Below, piece by piece: positions 12,797 through 22,789 of a DNA stretch of 64,000 nt; position 1 is the stretch's first letter, and each line of letters starts with the position of its first letter. A model generated the notes under the pieces. The model saw nothing but the letters and a program-made list of their open reading frames with translations, did no database searches and had not been told where the DNA came from. Position numbers and translations under genes: made by a program. The DNA is taken from positions 35,759,001-35,823,000 of the forward strand of contig CM048845.1 in assembly GCA_026545225.1 (NCBI GenBank). Direction: 5' to 3'. The DNA comes from Cornus controversa. Taxonomy: Eukaryota > Streptophyta > Magnoliopsida > Cornales > Cornaceae.

Positions 12797-13354
12797 TGTG
12801 GTAACCCTTATGGGCGGGTGTGATGTGGGCAGGTGCGAGACATTGGGCGAGCTACCACACTGGCAGGCTATAGAGTGCTCAATCCCACATCGTTTGGGTG
12901 TGGAATGGGGATGTACTATATATGTGGTGTGCTCTCTCCAAATGGTATGAGGCCTTTTAGGGTAAAAGCCAAGAGCAAAACCGTACTGGCTCAGGCCCAA
13001 AGCGGACAATATCATACCATGTGTTGGAGCAGGGTATTACAAATGGTATCAGAGCCTGACCCAGCTGGAAGTGTGCTGACGGGGACGTCGGGCCTCCTAG
13101 GGGGGTGGATTGTTGTGACCCTTGTGGGCGGGTGTGATGTGGGCGGGTGCGAGATACTAGGCGAGCTACTACACTGGTAGGCTATAGGTGTTCAATCCCA
13201 CATTGCCTGGGTGTGGAAAGAGGATGTGCTATATATGTAGTATGCTCTCTCCAAATGGTATGAGGCCTTTTGGGGTAAAACCCAAGAGCAAAATCGTGCG
13301 GGCTCAAGTCCAAAGCAAACAATATCATACCATGTGTTGGAGCGGAGTATTACA
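12797..13354 (+). mobile_element. Complete TRIM element
   Basis: This is the best-preserved unit of the cluster. The 5' LTR is 12797-13041 (245 bp), followed by two bases and the PBS TGGTATCAGAGCC at 13044-13056. A ~55-bp spacer, a polypurine tract at about 13098-13110 and the 3' LTR 13111-13354 (244 bp) complete it. The total of about 560 bp fits terminal-repeat retrotransposons in miniature. The LTRs contain a TATATAT motif near 12917 and 13231. No clear 5-bp target duplication was found around this unit, so it may be a recombinant. Confidence 0.8.
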
Positions 13355-13613
13355 GCTATTGTAAATACCTTGGTTGTGTGGAAGAGGTGTGTTTGTCCCC
13401 TCTTGTCCCCAAGGGTGCCCAATCCCACATCGCCTGGGTGTGGAAAGAGGATGTGCTATATATGTGGTGTGCTCTCTCCAAATGGTATGAGGCCTTTTGG
13501 GGTAAAACTCAAGAACAAAACCGTGCGGGCTAGGCCCAAAACGGATAATATCATACCATGTGGTGGAGCGAGTTGTTATAACCATATAGCATACCAGTGT
13601 GGTAGCTCAGTCC

Positions 13614-14179
13614 TAGGGGTGCACAAAAAATCCGCAAATCCGATCCGATCCAATCCAGACGAATCCGATCCGATCCGTTAGCTAATGGATTGGTGGCGGA
13701 TTAAAAAATTAAAATCCGTTAGCCACGGATCAGATTGCGGATTGGAGGGTCAAAAATTCGATCCAATCCGCAATCCAATCCATGGCAATCCGTAGCAATA
13801 TATTTATATAAATAATTAGTAATTATATGTATAATAATATAATATGCTACATACTTACATGGGTAAACCTAAAAACTCAATATATATTATATTTGTTTAT
13901 TTAACAATTGTGTTCATTTAAAAAGTGTTGTGTTTGTTGGACAATTTTTTTTTTGGAAATTTTGAAGTAGAAAAAAAAAATTCAAATAGGAGTACTAGGC
14001 CAATCCGTCAATTCGATCCGATCCGTTCAATCACGGATTGGATCGGATCGGGTCATAGATTGGATCGGATTGGTGGATTGCCACGGATCGGATCGGATCG
14101 GATTGGATTTTCGCCAATCCGTAATCTGCAGATCAGATTAGGATTATGCATAATCTAATCTGATCCGTGGTCACTCCTA
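13614..14179 (+). mobile_element. hAT-type MITE, copy 2, with 8-bp target duplication
   Basis: This 566-bp element starts TAGGGGTGCAC and ends with the complement of TAGGAGTGACCAC. It is flanked by CTCAGTCC at 13606-13613 and 14180-14187. It is the same family as 8779-9246: identical terminal style, multiple ATCCGATCCGATCC/GGATCGGATCGG repeats and an AT-rich centre. It sits inside a reversed TRIM LTR fragment, whose two halves join cleanly when the MITE and one target copy are removed. It therefore arrived after the TRIM. Confidence 0.9.
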
Positions 14180-14558
14180 CTCAGTCCAGTGTCTCTTCTT
14201 GCACCCACCCACATCACACCCACCCACAAAGGTCACTAATCAAAGCCTTAACCCAGTCATAAGTGTGCCGACGAGAAAATCGGGCCTCGTAGGGGGTGAA
14301 TTGTAGTGATCCTCGTGAGCGGGTGTGATATGGGCGGGTGCAAGAAGAGACACTGGATTGAGTTACCACACTGGTAAGCTACAGGGTGCTCAATCCCACA
14401 TCGCCTGGGTGTGGAGAAAGGGATGTGCTTATATGTAGTGTGTTCTCTCTAAATGGTACGAGGCATTTTGGGGTAAAATCCAAGACCAAAACCGTGTGGG
14501 CTGAGCCCAAAGCGGATAATATTATATCATGTGTTGGAGCGGGGTATTAGAGTTGGAG

Positions 14559-15479
14559 TGTGAGTCTGGATTACGAACCTCACCTGTGATTTTTTTCGAT
14601 TTGGATTTTTCACGTATATTTGGTGCATTATTTACTTTATTGCACTTAATTTTATTTACTTGCTTTGTGAGATTGCTTTAATTTTAATTGAACTTAGAAT
14701 TGAATTAATTTGTAAAATTAAACAAAGAGCAAGTAAACTTAATCACTTCTCTAGATTTTAATCTTTTAATCAAGCTTTGGTAGTCACTTTTGCACCGTGC
14801 AACTTACTTTTTGTTTACATTTTCTTCCGCTCAGTAAACTTACTCCAAAGTTCACAAACCTATTTCTTCCAAATTACAGTTAAACAAATTTTATTAGTTA
14901 TATAAAGGAAGAAATAGTAGCAGAAAGCTAAAACCCTGTGCTATGTTAATCAAACCCTGTGAATTATTTGATCAATCTTATTTTTTGCATTGGTACAGAC
15001 GTTGGAGACATGATTATTCAAGTAACAACATTGCCTAGCAGGAACCTGGAGAAAACACTAGACTTTTCTGTGCTTGCAACATAAAATCCATAATTTGAAT
15101 GTTTGTGGAGGTAGAATTATCTTGTATCTCTTTAATTGTTAATCAAATATGTGGATGCTTTTTGAAATTAAAATACTGAAGTCTTAAATTAGCTTGTACG
15201 CTGGTTTTGTGAGGAATGATATGTAGACAGATAATCTTAAATAAATATGAAGGAAAGAAAGCAATTGAAAGATAGATTTTATGTAGAAATGATGAGACAT
15301 CTTAATTACTCTAAATGATAGCTGCTTCATATGGAATAAGAGTGTTCTAATCTAATGTTGTGCATTATAGTAGACAACAAACAATCTAAGCCTGACTCAA
15401 TATTTTAAAAGAAATGGAAGAAAACCATGTGGAGCTCAAACAACATTCAACTTCGGCATTTGCAGAATCTTAGTTTGGA
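14559..15479. other. Non-coding DNA between TRIM cluster and kiwellin promoter
   Basis: No gene was recognised. The first 300 bases are AT-rich and LTR-like, possibly the right half of the LTR interrupted by the TRIM cluster. The rest has no repeat or coding signal I can support. Confidence 0.35.
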
Positions 15480-15907
15480 ATTTAGTGTGAAAGATACAAT
15501 ACTGTATTCTGATGTTTGAATCTGAGGCAGCCAACGGAGTGCCAGGGCACATACAAATCATATTCCACAACCCTTAATGAAAGTGACTCCATATTATAAG
15601 AACATAATTCTACACTGAATGATATTGTAGAATGGGGTTCTGAATCATAATTTAACTCAAATGTTGATAGCAGTTTTGTTGGACAAGAATATCAAGAGTT
15701 GCCTCTAGAAACAGGCATGTCTTCTGAAATTTTGAAGCCTTTATTGTTCTTTTCCTTGGAAACACCTGTACAATATCACTCTAACCTTCCTCCTAAATGA
15801 CCAGACTAGCCGTTCACGAGATCTTATATATAGCCCAACACTTGAATACTGTTAAGCATCAAGCATCACAATTCACAACACAACTAGAGAGAGAGAGAGA
15901 GAGCAGA
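15480..15907 (+). promoter_or_regulatory. Kiwellin gene promoter and leader
   Basis: A TATA box, TATATATA, lies at 15825-15832, about 75 bases before the start codon. The leader is short and carries a GA repeat (15888-15904) immediately before the ATG. The upstream 300 bases recur, diverged, at 19040-19430. That shows the promoter was copied together with a second, now decayed, kiwellin gene. Confidence 0.65.
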
Positions 15908-16474
15908 ATGAAGAACTTCAGCTTAAGGGCACCACTTCTCATATTGCTTATTCTCCTTGTTACCCACTGCCCAGAGGCTGAATCTCAAGTTTGCAGACCA
16001 AGTGGCAAAATTAGGGGTAGAAAACCTCCTCCCGGACAATGCAACAAAGAGAATTACTCTGACTGTTGTGTGCAAGGCAAACTTTACACAACTTACAAGT
16101 GTTCACCAACAGTTTCGAGTAATACTAAGGCGGTTCTCACTCTCAACAGTTTTCAGAAGGGTGGAGATGGTGGTGGACCATCAGAATGTGATAACAACTA
16201 CCACTCTGATGACACACCAGTTGTTGCACTATCAACTGGATGGTATAAGAGAGGAGGAAGGTGCCTCAACAACATCACCATAAATGCGAATGGGCGGAGT
16301 ATAAATGCCATGGTTGTTGACGAGTGTGACTCTACTATGGGGTGTGATGGAGACCATGATTATCAGCCTCCTTGTTCTAATAACATCGTTGATGCCTCAA
16401 AAGCTGTGTGGAAAGCTTTGGGTGTGCCTCAAGATAGCTGGGGCGAGTTGGATATCAGCTGGTCTGATGCTTAA
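15908..16474 (+). CDS. Kiwellin / ripening-related secreted protein
   Basis: A single-exon gene of 188 codons. The ATG at 15908 is chosen over the in-frame ATG at 15797 because 15797 lies upstream of the TATA box, while 15908 begins a clear signal peptide: MKNF, a hydrophobic run [11 protein letters not shown], and a cut near AES-QVC. The mature protein shows the kiwellin/ripening-related signature: [14 protein letters not shown], a CC pair, [34 protein letters not shown], the RCLNNITI and [12 protein letters not shown] block, and a C-terminal [11 protein letters not shown]. It has ten cysteines, enough for five disulphides, and a double-psi beta-barrel (barwin-like) fold is expected. The separate N-terminal kissper module of kiwi-fruit kiwellin is absent. 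Family members are apoplastic; some accumulate in ripening fruit, and maize KWL1 binds a fungal chorismate mutase. A defence role here is inference. No defects were seen, and length is normal for the family. Confidence 0.93.
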   Translation: MKNFSLRAPLLILLILLVTHCPEAESQVCRPSGKIRGRKPPPGQCNKENYSDCCVQGKLYTTYKCSPTVSSNTKAVLTLNSFQKGGDGGGPSECDNNYHSDDTPVVALSTGWYKRGGRCLNNITINANGRSINAMVVDECDSTMGCDGDHDYQPPCSNNIVDASKAVWKALGVPQDSWGELDISWSDA

Positions 16475-16869
16475 ATTGAACCTCTTGCTTTTGTCTTGAA
16501 ATGATTTTATCTCGATCTGGTGAATGTTTCAGTTGCTGTGTTTTCAATTCAACGTGGAATGTAATTAATAGTATGTAAATTGTGTTTTATATATCTCATA
16601 GTTGTACCTTGTATTAATTTCAATTATTGTTTTAAAGTAATAGTTGCATGCAATCTGAAATTGATGTACATATATTGCATTATATCACTACAATACTCTG
16701 TTGAGAATCTATAATTAAAGCAATTATGCAGAATATCTTCCCAAGACGCACAATAAGACCAACAACCCTTCAAAATACAATACATGATTATTGTGAGTTT
16801 TGACAATGGTAAAATTAGGTGCCTAATTCCCAAAGCCCACATCATAAACAATTGAACAGATGACAATTA
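16475..16869 (+). other. Kiwellin 3' flank
   Basis: This is the 3' untranslated region and downstream sequence of the kiwellin gene, AT-rich with aattaatagtatg-type near-upstream elements. The segment around 16630-16800 recurs at 22345-22450 and 23115-23170. The downstream part was thus duplicated with the remnant at 22033. Confidence 0.5.
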
Positions 16870-17291
16870 CTCTTCGCTTCTCTGGTTTAAATATGCTCTT
16901 CCACTATAGAATTATTAATAATAACATGGGAAGCTAATGCATGTGCAGCTTTATTTCCTTCTTTAGGAGTGTAAATGCCGGACCACCGAGGACATTTGGA
17001 TATATAGCAGCTTTTTTATATCATGGATAACATTATGAACAGTAAAAGTGGTGGAATAACAAGTGCATCAGTCTCAAATATGAGAGGAAATGAAGCTAGA
17101 TAATGCAACAGGTCCATCGCCCATCGAAGCATGCACGTAGCCGCCCTCAGAACCTCGCCGTCTCTGTCTCTGTCTCTGTCTCTGCTTCTGTTTCTGTTTC
17201 TTAGCAGAAAAAGCTCCGCCTGATGCACCATTTCGAGGCTGGTAAGTAGCATCAATGAACCCACCGGAGGCACCACCCACCCAGCAGACAT
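16870..17291 (-). pseudogene. RNase H-like (RVT_3-type) domain remnant
   Basis: Minus-strand translations in different frames give, in order, GWV..ASGGFIDATYQPRN, a repeat-rich linker, RAATCMLRWAMDL, FPLIFETDAL, HNVIHDIKKLL and GNKAAHALASHV. Together these form the plant RNase H-like domain found in non-LTR-type reverse transcriptase genes and in stand-alone genes. The frame changes at least three times. The linker is coded by a (TCTGTC)n-type hexamer repeat at 17159-17200, which changes the charge of the encoded repeat according to frame. The C-terminal part carries further stop codons. It is a dead fragment. Confidence 0.7.
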
Positions 17292-17295
17292 TGCT

Positions 17296-17538
17296 TCGAT
17301 TTACTCCGAAGGTACCTTAAAAGTTTCTGTACATCTTGCCCTTGTGGTCATTCACCTCATTTGTTCGGACTTAATACCAATCTTAATATAACATATTTGT
17401 AGATAAGTGCCAAAAATTCCAACAAATACTCTTTTAAATAAATAAAGTGAGAAATTCAGAAGAGGATCACCACAGTGGTATAGAAGCCAAAGCAATTGGG
17501 AAAAAAGTTACCACCACAGGACTGGCTGCACACCCCCA
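17296..17538 (-). pseudogene. Fragment of AHL gene (exon 4 end and intron 4)
   Basis: This stretch matches 25850-26098, which is the 3' end of AHL exon 4 (complement of tgcagccagccctgt) and the following intron, with about 80-85% identity by eye. Shared stretches include gtttctgtacatcttgccctt/gtttctgtacctcctgccctt and ccaaagcaattggg. Only the last few exon codons are present. It abuts the kiwellin remnant at 17549. A piece of the AHL locus has therefore been copied about 8.5 kb away into the kiwellin cluster. Confidence 0.75.
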
Positions 17539-17544
17539 ACATTC

Positions 17545-18180
17545 AAGCATGAGTGTGACTCAACTATGGGATATGATGGATGGGGCAACTTGGAAATAAC
17601 TTGGCCCAATGCCTAATTTCAAATATATGCATGCTTTTGGTTTACAATTAATGTCATCTTTTGTTTTGCATTTGTTTTTAATTTGTGCATCCCATTGATT
17701 AGGTTACGGAGGAACAAATTTCGAATACACTGGTCGGTTAAATGTCAATTTTATTGAATGTAATCTAGACTCTTATGTAGAGTGTACATTGCATTCTATG
17801 TGTCTACCGATCAAAAATACTCAACAAAATAGCAAAACAAAAATTATTTGTCAAAAAAAAAATAGTAAAAAATACATTATTTTACCTTCGGAAAATAAAA
17901 AATCAAATTCAAACCAGAATCAGGGTCATGTAATTTGCAGGCTTAGTGAAATAAAGTACAGAAATATTAATAATAAAACAAAGATGACAAACAACAAAAA
18001 TGACTTTGACAGATGATCAAGAATAAGAAGAAGAAAACTCAATTTCATCCGGATTTCAATAACAAACTTATAAAAGTACATATTCCGTCAACAGAATTAG
18101 ACAAAATGGGATCAAATGTAATTTTTCAAATAATAGGAGAAGTTTGTGTAATTATAACAAAGCTCTTGAGAGATTAGTGC
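17545..18180 (+). repeat. Segmental duplication, unit 1
   Basis: This block comprises the kiwellin remnant plus about 560 bases of 3' flank (ggttacggaggaacaaattt, attttattgaatgtaatctagactc, catccggatttcaataacaaactt). It is repeated in direct orientation at 20758-21450. No separate gene was seen in the flank. Confidence 0.8.
17549..17616 (+). pseudogene. Kiwellin remnant 1 (C-terminus)
   Basis: The stretch encodes ECDSTMGYDGWGNLEITWPN-A and a stop. It corresponds to the VVDECDST block joined straight to the last residues of the intact kiwellin. About 87 bases between GATGGA and TGGGGC are missing relative to 15908-16474, without a frame change. Everything upstream of the ECD codons is gone. 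It begins a ~640-bp block that is repeated at 20758-21450. Confidence 0.8.
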
Positions 18181-19039
18181 CGTTCATTTTAAATTTTTTT
18201 TTTTTTTTTACACAGGAAACTAGTACTTCTTTACAACCCACTACTATTGCATGTTAGAATGTGTCACAATACTTTTGTGATTACTGAATATAACAACTAA
18301 GTATTTTTCCATTCTTATTTTCACGTTATATCTCGTCCAATGGTTTGGACAAAAAGTAAATTATGAGATATTGGAGATAACTCAAATTTTGAATTATAGA
18401 TACAGAATCAAAGGAGTTGGTTGATAGGTAAGGATAGCGTGTGTTGAATAATTGGATGGAAGCTAAGAATAACATGATGTAATCTTGCGGGTACTTTGAA
18501 TCGCCAAGCAAAGCTACTCCATAAAGATCGCTTCATCGGCCATAGCTACTTTGATAGAGACCGCTTTTGCGACAGAGCGGACAAAATTCCTTTCGCTAGG
18601 GTAACTATGATGTCATTCAGAAACAACACAAGAAAATTAAAAACATGATATTTAGCGAATTTTTGTAATCACCACAAAAAACCAAATCACAAATTGGGTT
18701 GAGTACCGACAACCCTCATAGCCATAATTTTCTCTGTTATTTTTTCTCTATTTTGTTAGAAACACTAAAACTGCTCAACTATGTTGAATTTTTCTCCAAT
18801 TATATCAAGAAGAATAACAAATCATTCATTAATTTCCAACTGCAAAATAATATTTATACTTAAGACCAAAAAGTTTAATATATAATTACAATTCAATTCA
18901 TTATAGAAAGTTTAATATATAATTACAATTCAATTCATTATAGATTGGAGTAGAAGTGATCAATCATATCATAATTAAATGGTATCTATAGTGATTCCTC
19001 AGGAATATGTTATACTGTAACTCTGAATAAACCATTTAG
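18181..19039. other. Non-coding spacer in kiwellin cluster
   Basis: No gene was recognised. A 37-bp direct repeat (aaagtttaatatataattac...) lies at about 18869-18945. Confidence 0.35.
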
Positions 19040-19430
19040 TTTAGAAGTTGGTGTAAAACATACAAGACTGCATTCTTTACAAGTTCCAATATGAGGCAGC
19101 CAACTAGAGGGTTATCAATCAACAATAAACTATTTAAAGTAAGAATGATGTGGCATTTTTTTTTTGGCGTCATGACACTAAACAAGTTGTTCACGAAAGA
19201 ATTAATAGTATAACAAAATTGTTTTTATTATTATTATTGGACATAAAAATTAAAAAAACACAATCCCACAACCATTAATGCAAGTAACTTCATATTTTAT
19301 GAACATAAATCTACCCTTAATGATAATTTAGAATGGAGTTTTGAATCATAATTAACTCAAAAGTCAGATGGCATAAAATTTTGAAGCCTTTATTGTTCTT
19401 TTCTTCCATTTTGAGGAGAAGATATACATT
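19040..19430 (+). repeat. Duplicated kiwellin promoter region
   Basis: The stretch is similar to 15480-15780 upstream of the intact kiwellin gene. Shared pieces include gaggcagccaac, the cccacaaccattaatg / ccacaacccttaatg pair, tagaatgg, and gaagcctttattgttctttt. Short insertions break the match. It marks the start of a second kiwellin copy, most of whose coding part is deleted. Confidence 0.7.
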
Positions 19431-19514
19431 ACACCTTTGTATTTACACCGGATGAATTTGAGTTGTACGTTGGGTAGTGAGTTTTATGGTGCGTACTATA
19501 TACATACAGATAAG

Positions 19515-20752
19515 TGTAGATAAGGATAAAAATACAGAGCACCAGGGATATGGGAAGCGGAGAAGAAAGCCAAAGGAACGATGTTCAGCACACCAGAAGG
19601 AGGTTCATAGAAACGCCCTACGCGGGGTCACCCTTCCCGCGTATGGGTTAAGCCCGCGGGGGACTGGCACCCGCGTGGTTAACCCACACGCGGGCAGCCT
19701 CTCCCCGCGTAGAGATGACCCCTCCCCGCGTAGGGATGACCCTTCCCCGCGTAGGGATTGATACTTAAAAAGAATACTCAATCCCCATAGGGGGATTAGC
19801 AAAGCATACAAGAGCACAGGGAGTGAGAAGATTGGGGGCAATCCTCTCTGACGGGCATGTTATGTTTGGTAATTAGATTGTGTTTTCTGGGACCAACTCT
19901 GAAAGGAGTATGATTCTATAAAACACTTCTAAATTAACAAACATGGCATACTTTCAAGGGTTATAAGGAACCATGGATGAATGGGCCATTGTGTGGCTTA
20001 ACCAGCTCACAATCCCGAGTGGTTGTCCTTGTAGCAGGGACTATGTAGAAGACTATTAAATCCTCTTTTCAATATAGAAAGTAACTTGTCGCGACGTTAC
20101 TTCTAGCATTGAGGAGTAGGAATTAGTACGAGGCTACGGTGTCCCACAGACCATTTTAGGCACAGGTACAGGCTGTGATATGGTCTGGGCGATCATGGTG
20201 TCATAATGAAACATATGACGTCATGGTCCCAAGCGGGAAGGTGGGTTGAGTGTGGTATGGAGGATTGAGAGGAAGGCTCGTTGGGCCATGAGCATCTAAA
20301 GTTGTGCTAGTGTGACTCTACGCGGGCACCATCACAACGTTTCTCGCGGGTATAACCAAGCCCGCGATGGGTATAGGCTCATGGTTACAACCGGGAGTGG
20401 TGAAGGAAGGGATACGCGGCCAAGTGCCACGTAGGATGACAACTGTCATAAGCCCCATGCCTGAGGTCTATAAATACCCCATAGCGTGGTGACATGTGGA
20501 TCATTCTGGTGCCCCCTCCCTCTCCGAATCACTCTTGCTTTCTCTCTCTCCCACCTAGCACCCAGCTTACATTCCTATTATTATTATTCGGTTACTTCAT
20601 CAGCTTGATCTCTTACATTCTAGTCCTGTGATAGTCATTCCTCACAGCAGAACTCATCTACCTATTTACAATAAGACTTACTCGGTATATTTACACACGT
20701 ATATTGTAGACATTCTCCATTTCAAGGCTCTTAAGTAAAAACCAATCTTACA
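19515..20752 (+). mobile_element. Candidate solo LTR
   Basis: A 1.24-kb insert starts TGTAGAT and ends CTTACA, with near-matching 5-bp borders (ATAAG before, ATAAC after). It contains a promoter-like CTATAAATA at 20470, followed by a CT-rich leader, as an LTR U3/R junction would. Its first third is unusually GC-rich, with a tandem CCCGCGTAGGGATGACC repeat at 19704-19758 and several CCCGCG/CGCGGG motifs. A TGACGTCA palindrome lies near 20218. There is no coding capacity. The class is inferred from structure alone. Confidence 0.5.
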
Positions 20753-20757
20753 ATAAC

Positions 20758-21450
20758 AAGCACGAGTGTGAATCGACCATGGGATATGTATTGGGCAACT
20801 TGGAAATAACTTGGCCAAATGTGTAATTTCAAATATATGCTTGCTTTTGGTTTACAATGTCATCTATTGTCTTGCATTTGTTTTTAATTTGTGGATTCCA
20901 TTGATTAGGTTACGGAGGAACAAATTTTAAATATATTGGTCAGTTAAATGTCAATTTTATTGAATGTAATCTAGACTCTCTGTAGAGAGTGTACATCATT
21001 CTATATGTCGGCGGAGCAAAAATATATTCATGCTCTGCTTTAGTTACATAGTCAACAAAATAGCAAAACAAAATTATTTACCAAAAGAAAAATAGTAATA
21101 AAGATATTGTTTTACCTTCGGAAAACAAAAAATTCAGATTCTAACCAGAATCGAGTGTATGTGCGGCAAGCTTTGTAAAATAAAGTACAGAAATATTAAT
21201 AATAAAACAACGATGAGAACAACCATATTTATGATAAATAAAGTAATAAAACAAAGATGAGGAACAACAAAAATGACCATGACAAATGATCAAGAATAAG
21301 AAGAAGAAAATTCAATTTCATCCGGATTTCAATAACAAACTTATAAAATTACATATTCTGTTAATAGAGTTAGACAAAAATGGGATCAATGTAATTTTTC
21401 AAATAATAGGAGAAGTTTGTGTAATTATAACAAAGCTCATGAGAGATTAT
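20758..21450 (+). repeat. Segmental duplication, unit 2
   Basis: A direct copy of 17545-18180 that starts in kiwellin remnant 2 and runs through the same 3' flank. It differs by small indels and substitutions, including an extra ~60-bp partial repeat around 21190-21270. Confidence 0.8.
20761..20828 (+). pseudogene. Kiwellin remnant 2 (C-terminus)
   Basis: The stretch encodes ECESTMGYVLGNLEITWPNV and a stop. It has the same internal deletion as remnant 1, plus a few extra base losses around the junction. The two remnants are therefore copies of one already deleted gene. Nothing upstream is kiwellin-like; the solo LTR ends at 20752. Confidence 0.75.
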
Positions 21451-21526
21451 TTAGTGCAATTCATTTTTTTGGAACAAGAAAAAGTGAAGCATTCGGAGGT
21501 TAAATTTGGAACGCCAAATATCATAA

Positions 21527-21898
21527 ATGATCTCTTGCACACTGGTGAGCAAAAAATTTTCTTCACACCAAATATAATGATCGTTGAATGTGATTGCTAT
21601 ATTTTTTTTTGTAACTATCTTTTTTACAATTAGAAAAAAATTTCTTACTCACCTGTGTACAATAAATTGTACAAGATATCATTTTTCATCATGTATATAT
21701 GTAAAATATATAAACACACAAAAATGGTTTCTTAATTTCTAGTGAGCAAGAAATTCTTTCACAGCATGTATGATAACCATCGTATATGATTATAATAATT
21801 TTTAAAAGTTACAGTTTTTTATACTTAAATCATAAAGAACGGTTATTATATTTGGTGTGGAGAAAATTTATTGCTCACCGATGAGCAAGAGATCATTA
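21527..21898. mobile_element. MITE with long terminal inverted repeats
   Basis: The left arm starts AATGATCTCTTGCACACTGG and the right arm is its near-complement (ccgatgagcaagagatcatt). The match continues about 60 bases inwards through aaattttct.cacaccaaatataat. The element is about 370 bp and does not code for protein. An internal repeat, gtgagcaag, occurs near 21740. No clear target duplication was seen, so the superfamily is open. Confidence 0.65.
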
Positions 21899-21956
21899 CT
21901 CTATAAACACATATTAGTTATAAGAGAAATATAACATGATTAGAGGAAAACAATAG

Positions 21957-21958
<2 letters not shown>

Positions 21959-22008
<50 letters not shown>
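21959..22008. repeat. (AT)25 microsatellite
   Basis: A perfect AT dinucleotide run just before kiwellin remnant 3. Similar runs are at 10083-10113, 10475-10524 and 23262-23295. Confidence 0.95.
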
Positions 22009-22011
<3 letters not shown>

Positions 22012-22032
22012 TTTTATAAAAATATTTCTCAC

Positions 22033-22183
22033 GCATAAGTGCAAATGGGAGGAGTGTAAATGCCATGCGTCCGTGTTCTAATAAGACTAATAATATCGTT
22101 GATGCCTCAAAAGCTGTGTGAAAGCTTTGGGCGTGCCTCATGATAGCTGGGGCGAGTTGAATATCACTTGGTCTGATGTTTAA
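22033..22183 (+). pseudogene. Kiwellin remnant 3
   Basis: This matches the intact gene from about 16279 to the stop. It has the gcgaatgggcggagt block, then a deletion of about 60 bases that removes the VVDECDST codons. The [10 protein letters not shown] codons follow, then a one-base loss in gtgtggaaagc (now gtgtgaaagc), and the final WGELNITWSDV codons. Its 3' flank to about 22450 matches 16475-16700. It is younger or better preserved than remnants 1 and 2 and has different breaks. Confidence 0.85.
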
Positions 22184-22789
22184 GTCGAACCTATTGCTTC
22201 GGTCTTGGAAAGCTTTTACCTTTGGTGGATGTTTTTGTTGTTGTGTGTTCAATTCAATGGGTAATGTAATTAATTGTATGGAAACTGTATTTCATATTTC
22301 TCAAAGTTATACCCCGTATTAATTTCAGTTATTGTGTTCTAAATTTATGGTGGTATGAAATCTAAAACTGATGTACTTATTTTGCTTTATATCAACTACA
22401 ATAGTCTCTGTTTAGAATCTATAATTATAGCAAGAGCACAGAATGTTCAAATTCTCCATGGTATTTAATTAAGATCCCTGCCATTTTCAGAATTGTTCAA
22501 ATAAGGATAAATTGACAAATTTTCAATACCAATATTAGTAAATGACTTAAATGCCCTTATAAGATAATAAAAAAATATAAAAAAGTTTTTTTAAAAGCAA
22601 AGGGTAGTTTCATATTTAAAAAAATGTCCTTATGGAATAATAAAAAAAGTTTTTAAAAAAAAACAATAGGTAGTTTCGATTTTCAAATAATTTTAAACCT
22701 TCAATAGTCAATTTTGAACGGTAACATACAAATTTTTTTTAAGTTATATGCATGTAGATAATTAGAGTATTTTTTACACATTTTATATA

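Larger units (their letters stand above)
12320..14553. mobile_element. Nested cluster of TRIM (miniature LTR) elements
   Basis: This is a composite of ~245-bp LTRs (TGTxxTGACC...GGGTATTACA) around ~70-bp interiors containing only a primer-binding site (TGGTATCAGAGCC, initiator Met tRNA type) and a G-rich polypurine tract (AGGGGGGTGGAT). Minus-strand parts: LTR 12320-12556, interior 12557-12626 with the PBS complement at 12612-12624, LTR 12627-12796 cut short. Plus-strand parts: LTR 12797-13041, PBS 13044-13056, LTR 13111-13354; partial LTR 13413-13580; minus fragment from 13596 interrupted by the hAT MITE and resuming to about 14232; interior 14233-14301; LTR 14302-14553. The whole cluster is bordered by TGGAG (12315-12319 and 14554-14558). 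No protein is encoded, as usual for TRIMs. Confidence 0.82.

Noticed and set aside
12367..13681. Open frames of 75-115 codons on both strands
   Set aside because: They lie within TRIM LTRs and repeat the same peptides in each copy; TRIMs encode no protein.
15797..15907. In-frame upstream start for the kiwellin gene
   Set aside because: It lies upstream of the TATA box and would bury the signal peptide behind 37 unrelated residues.
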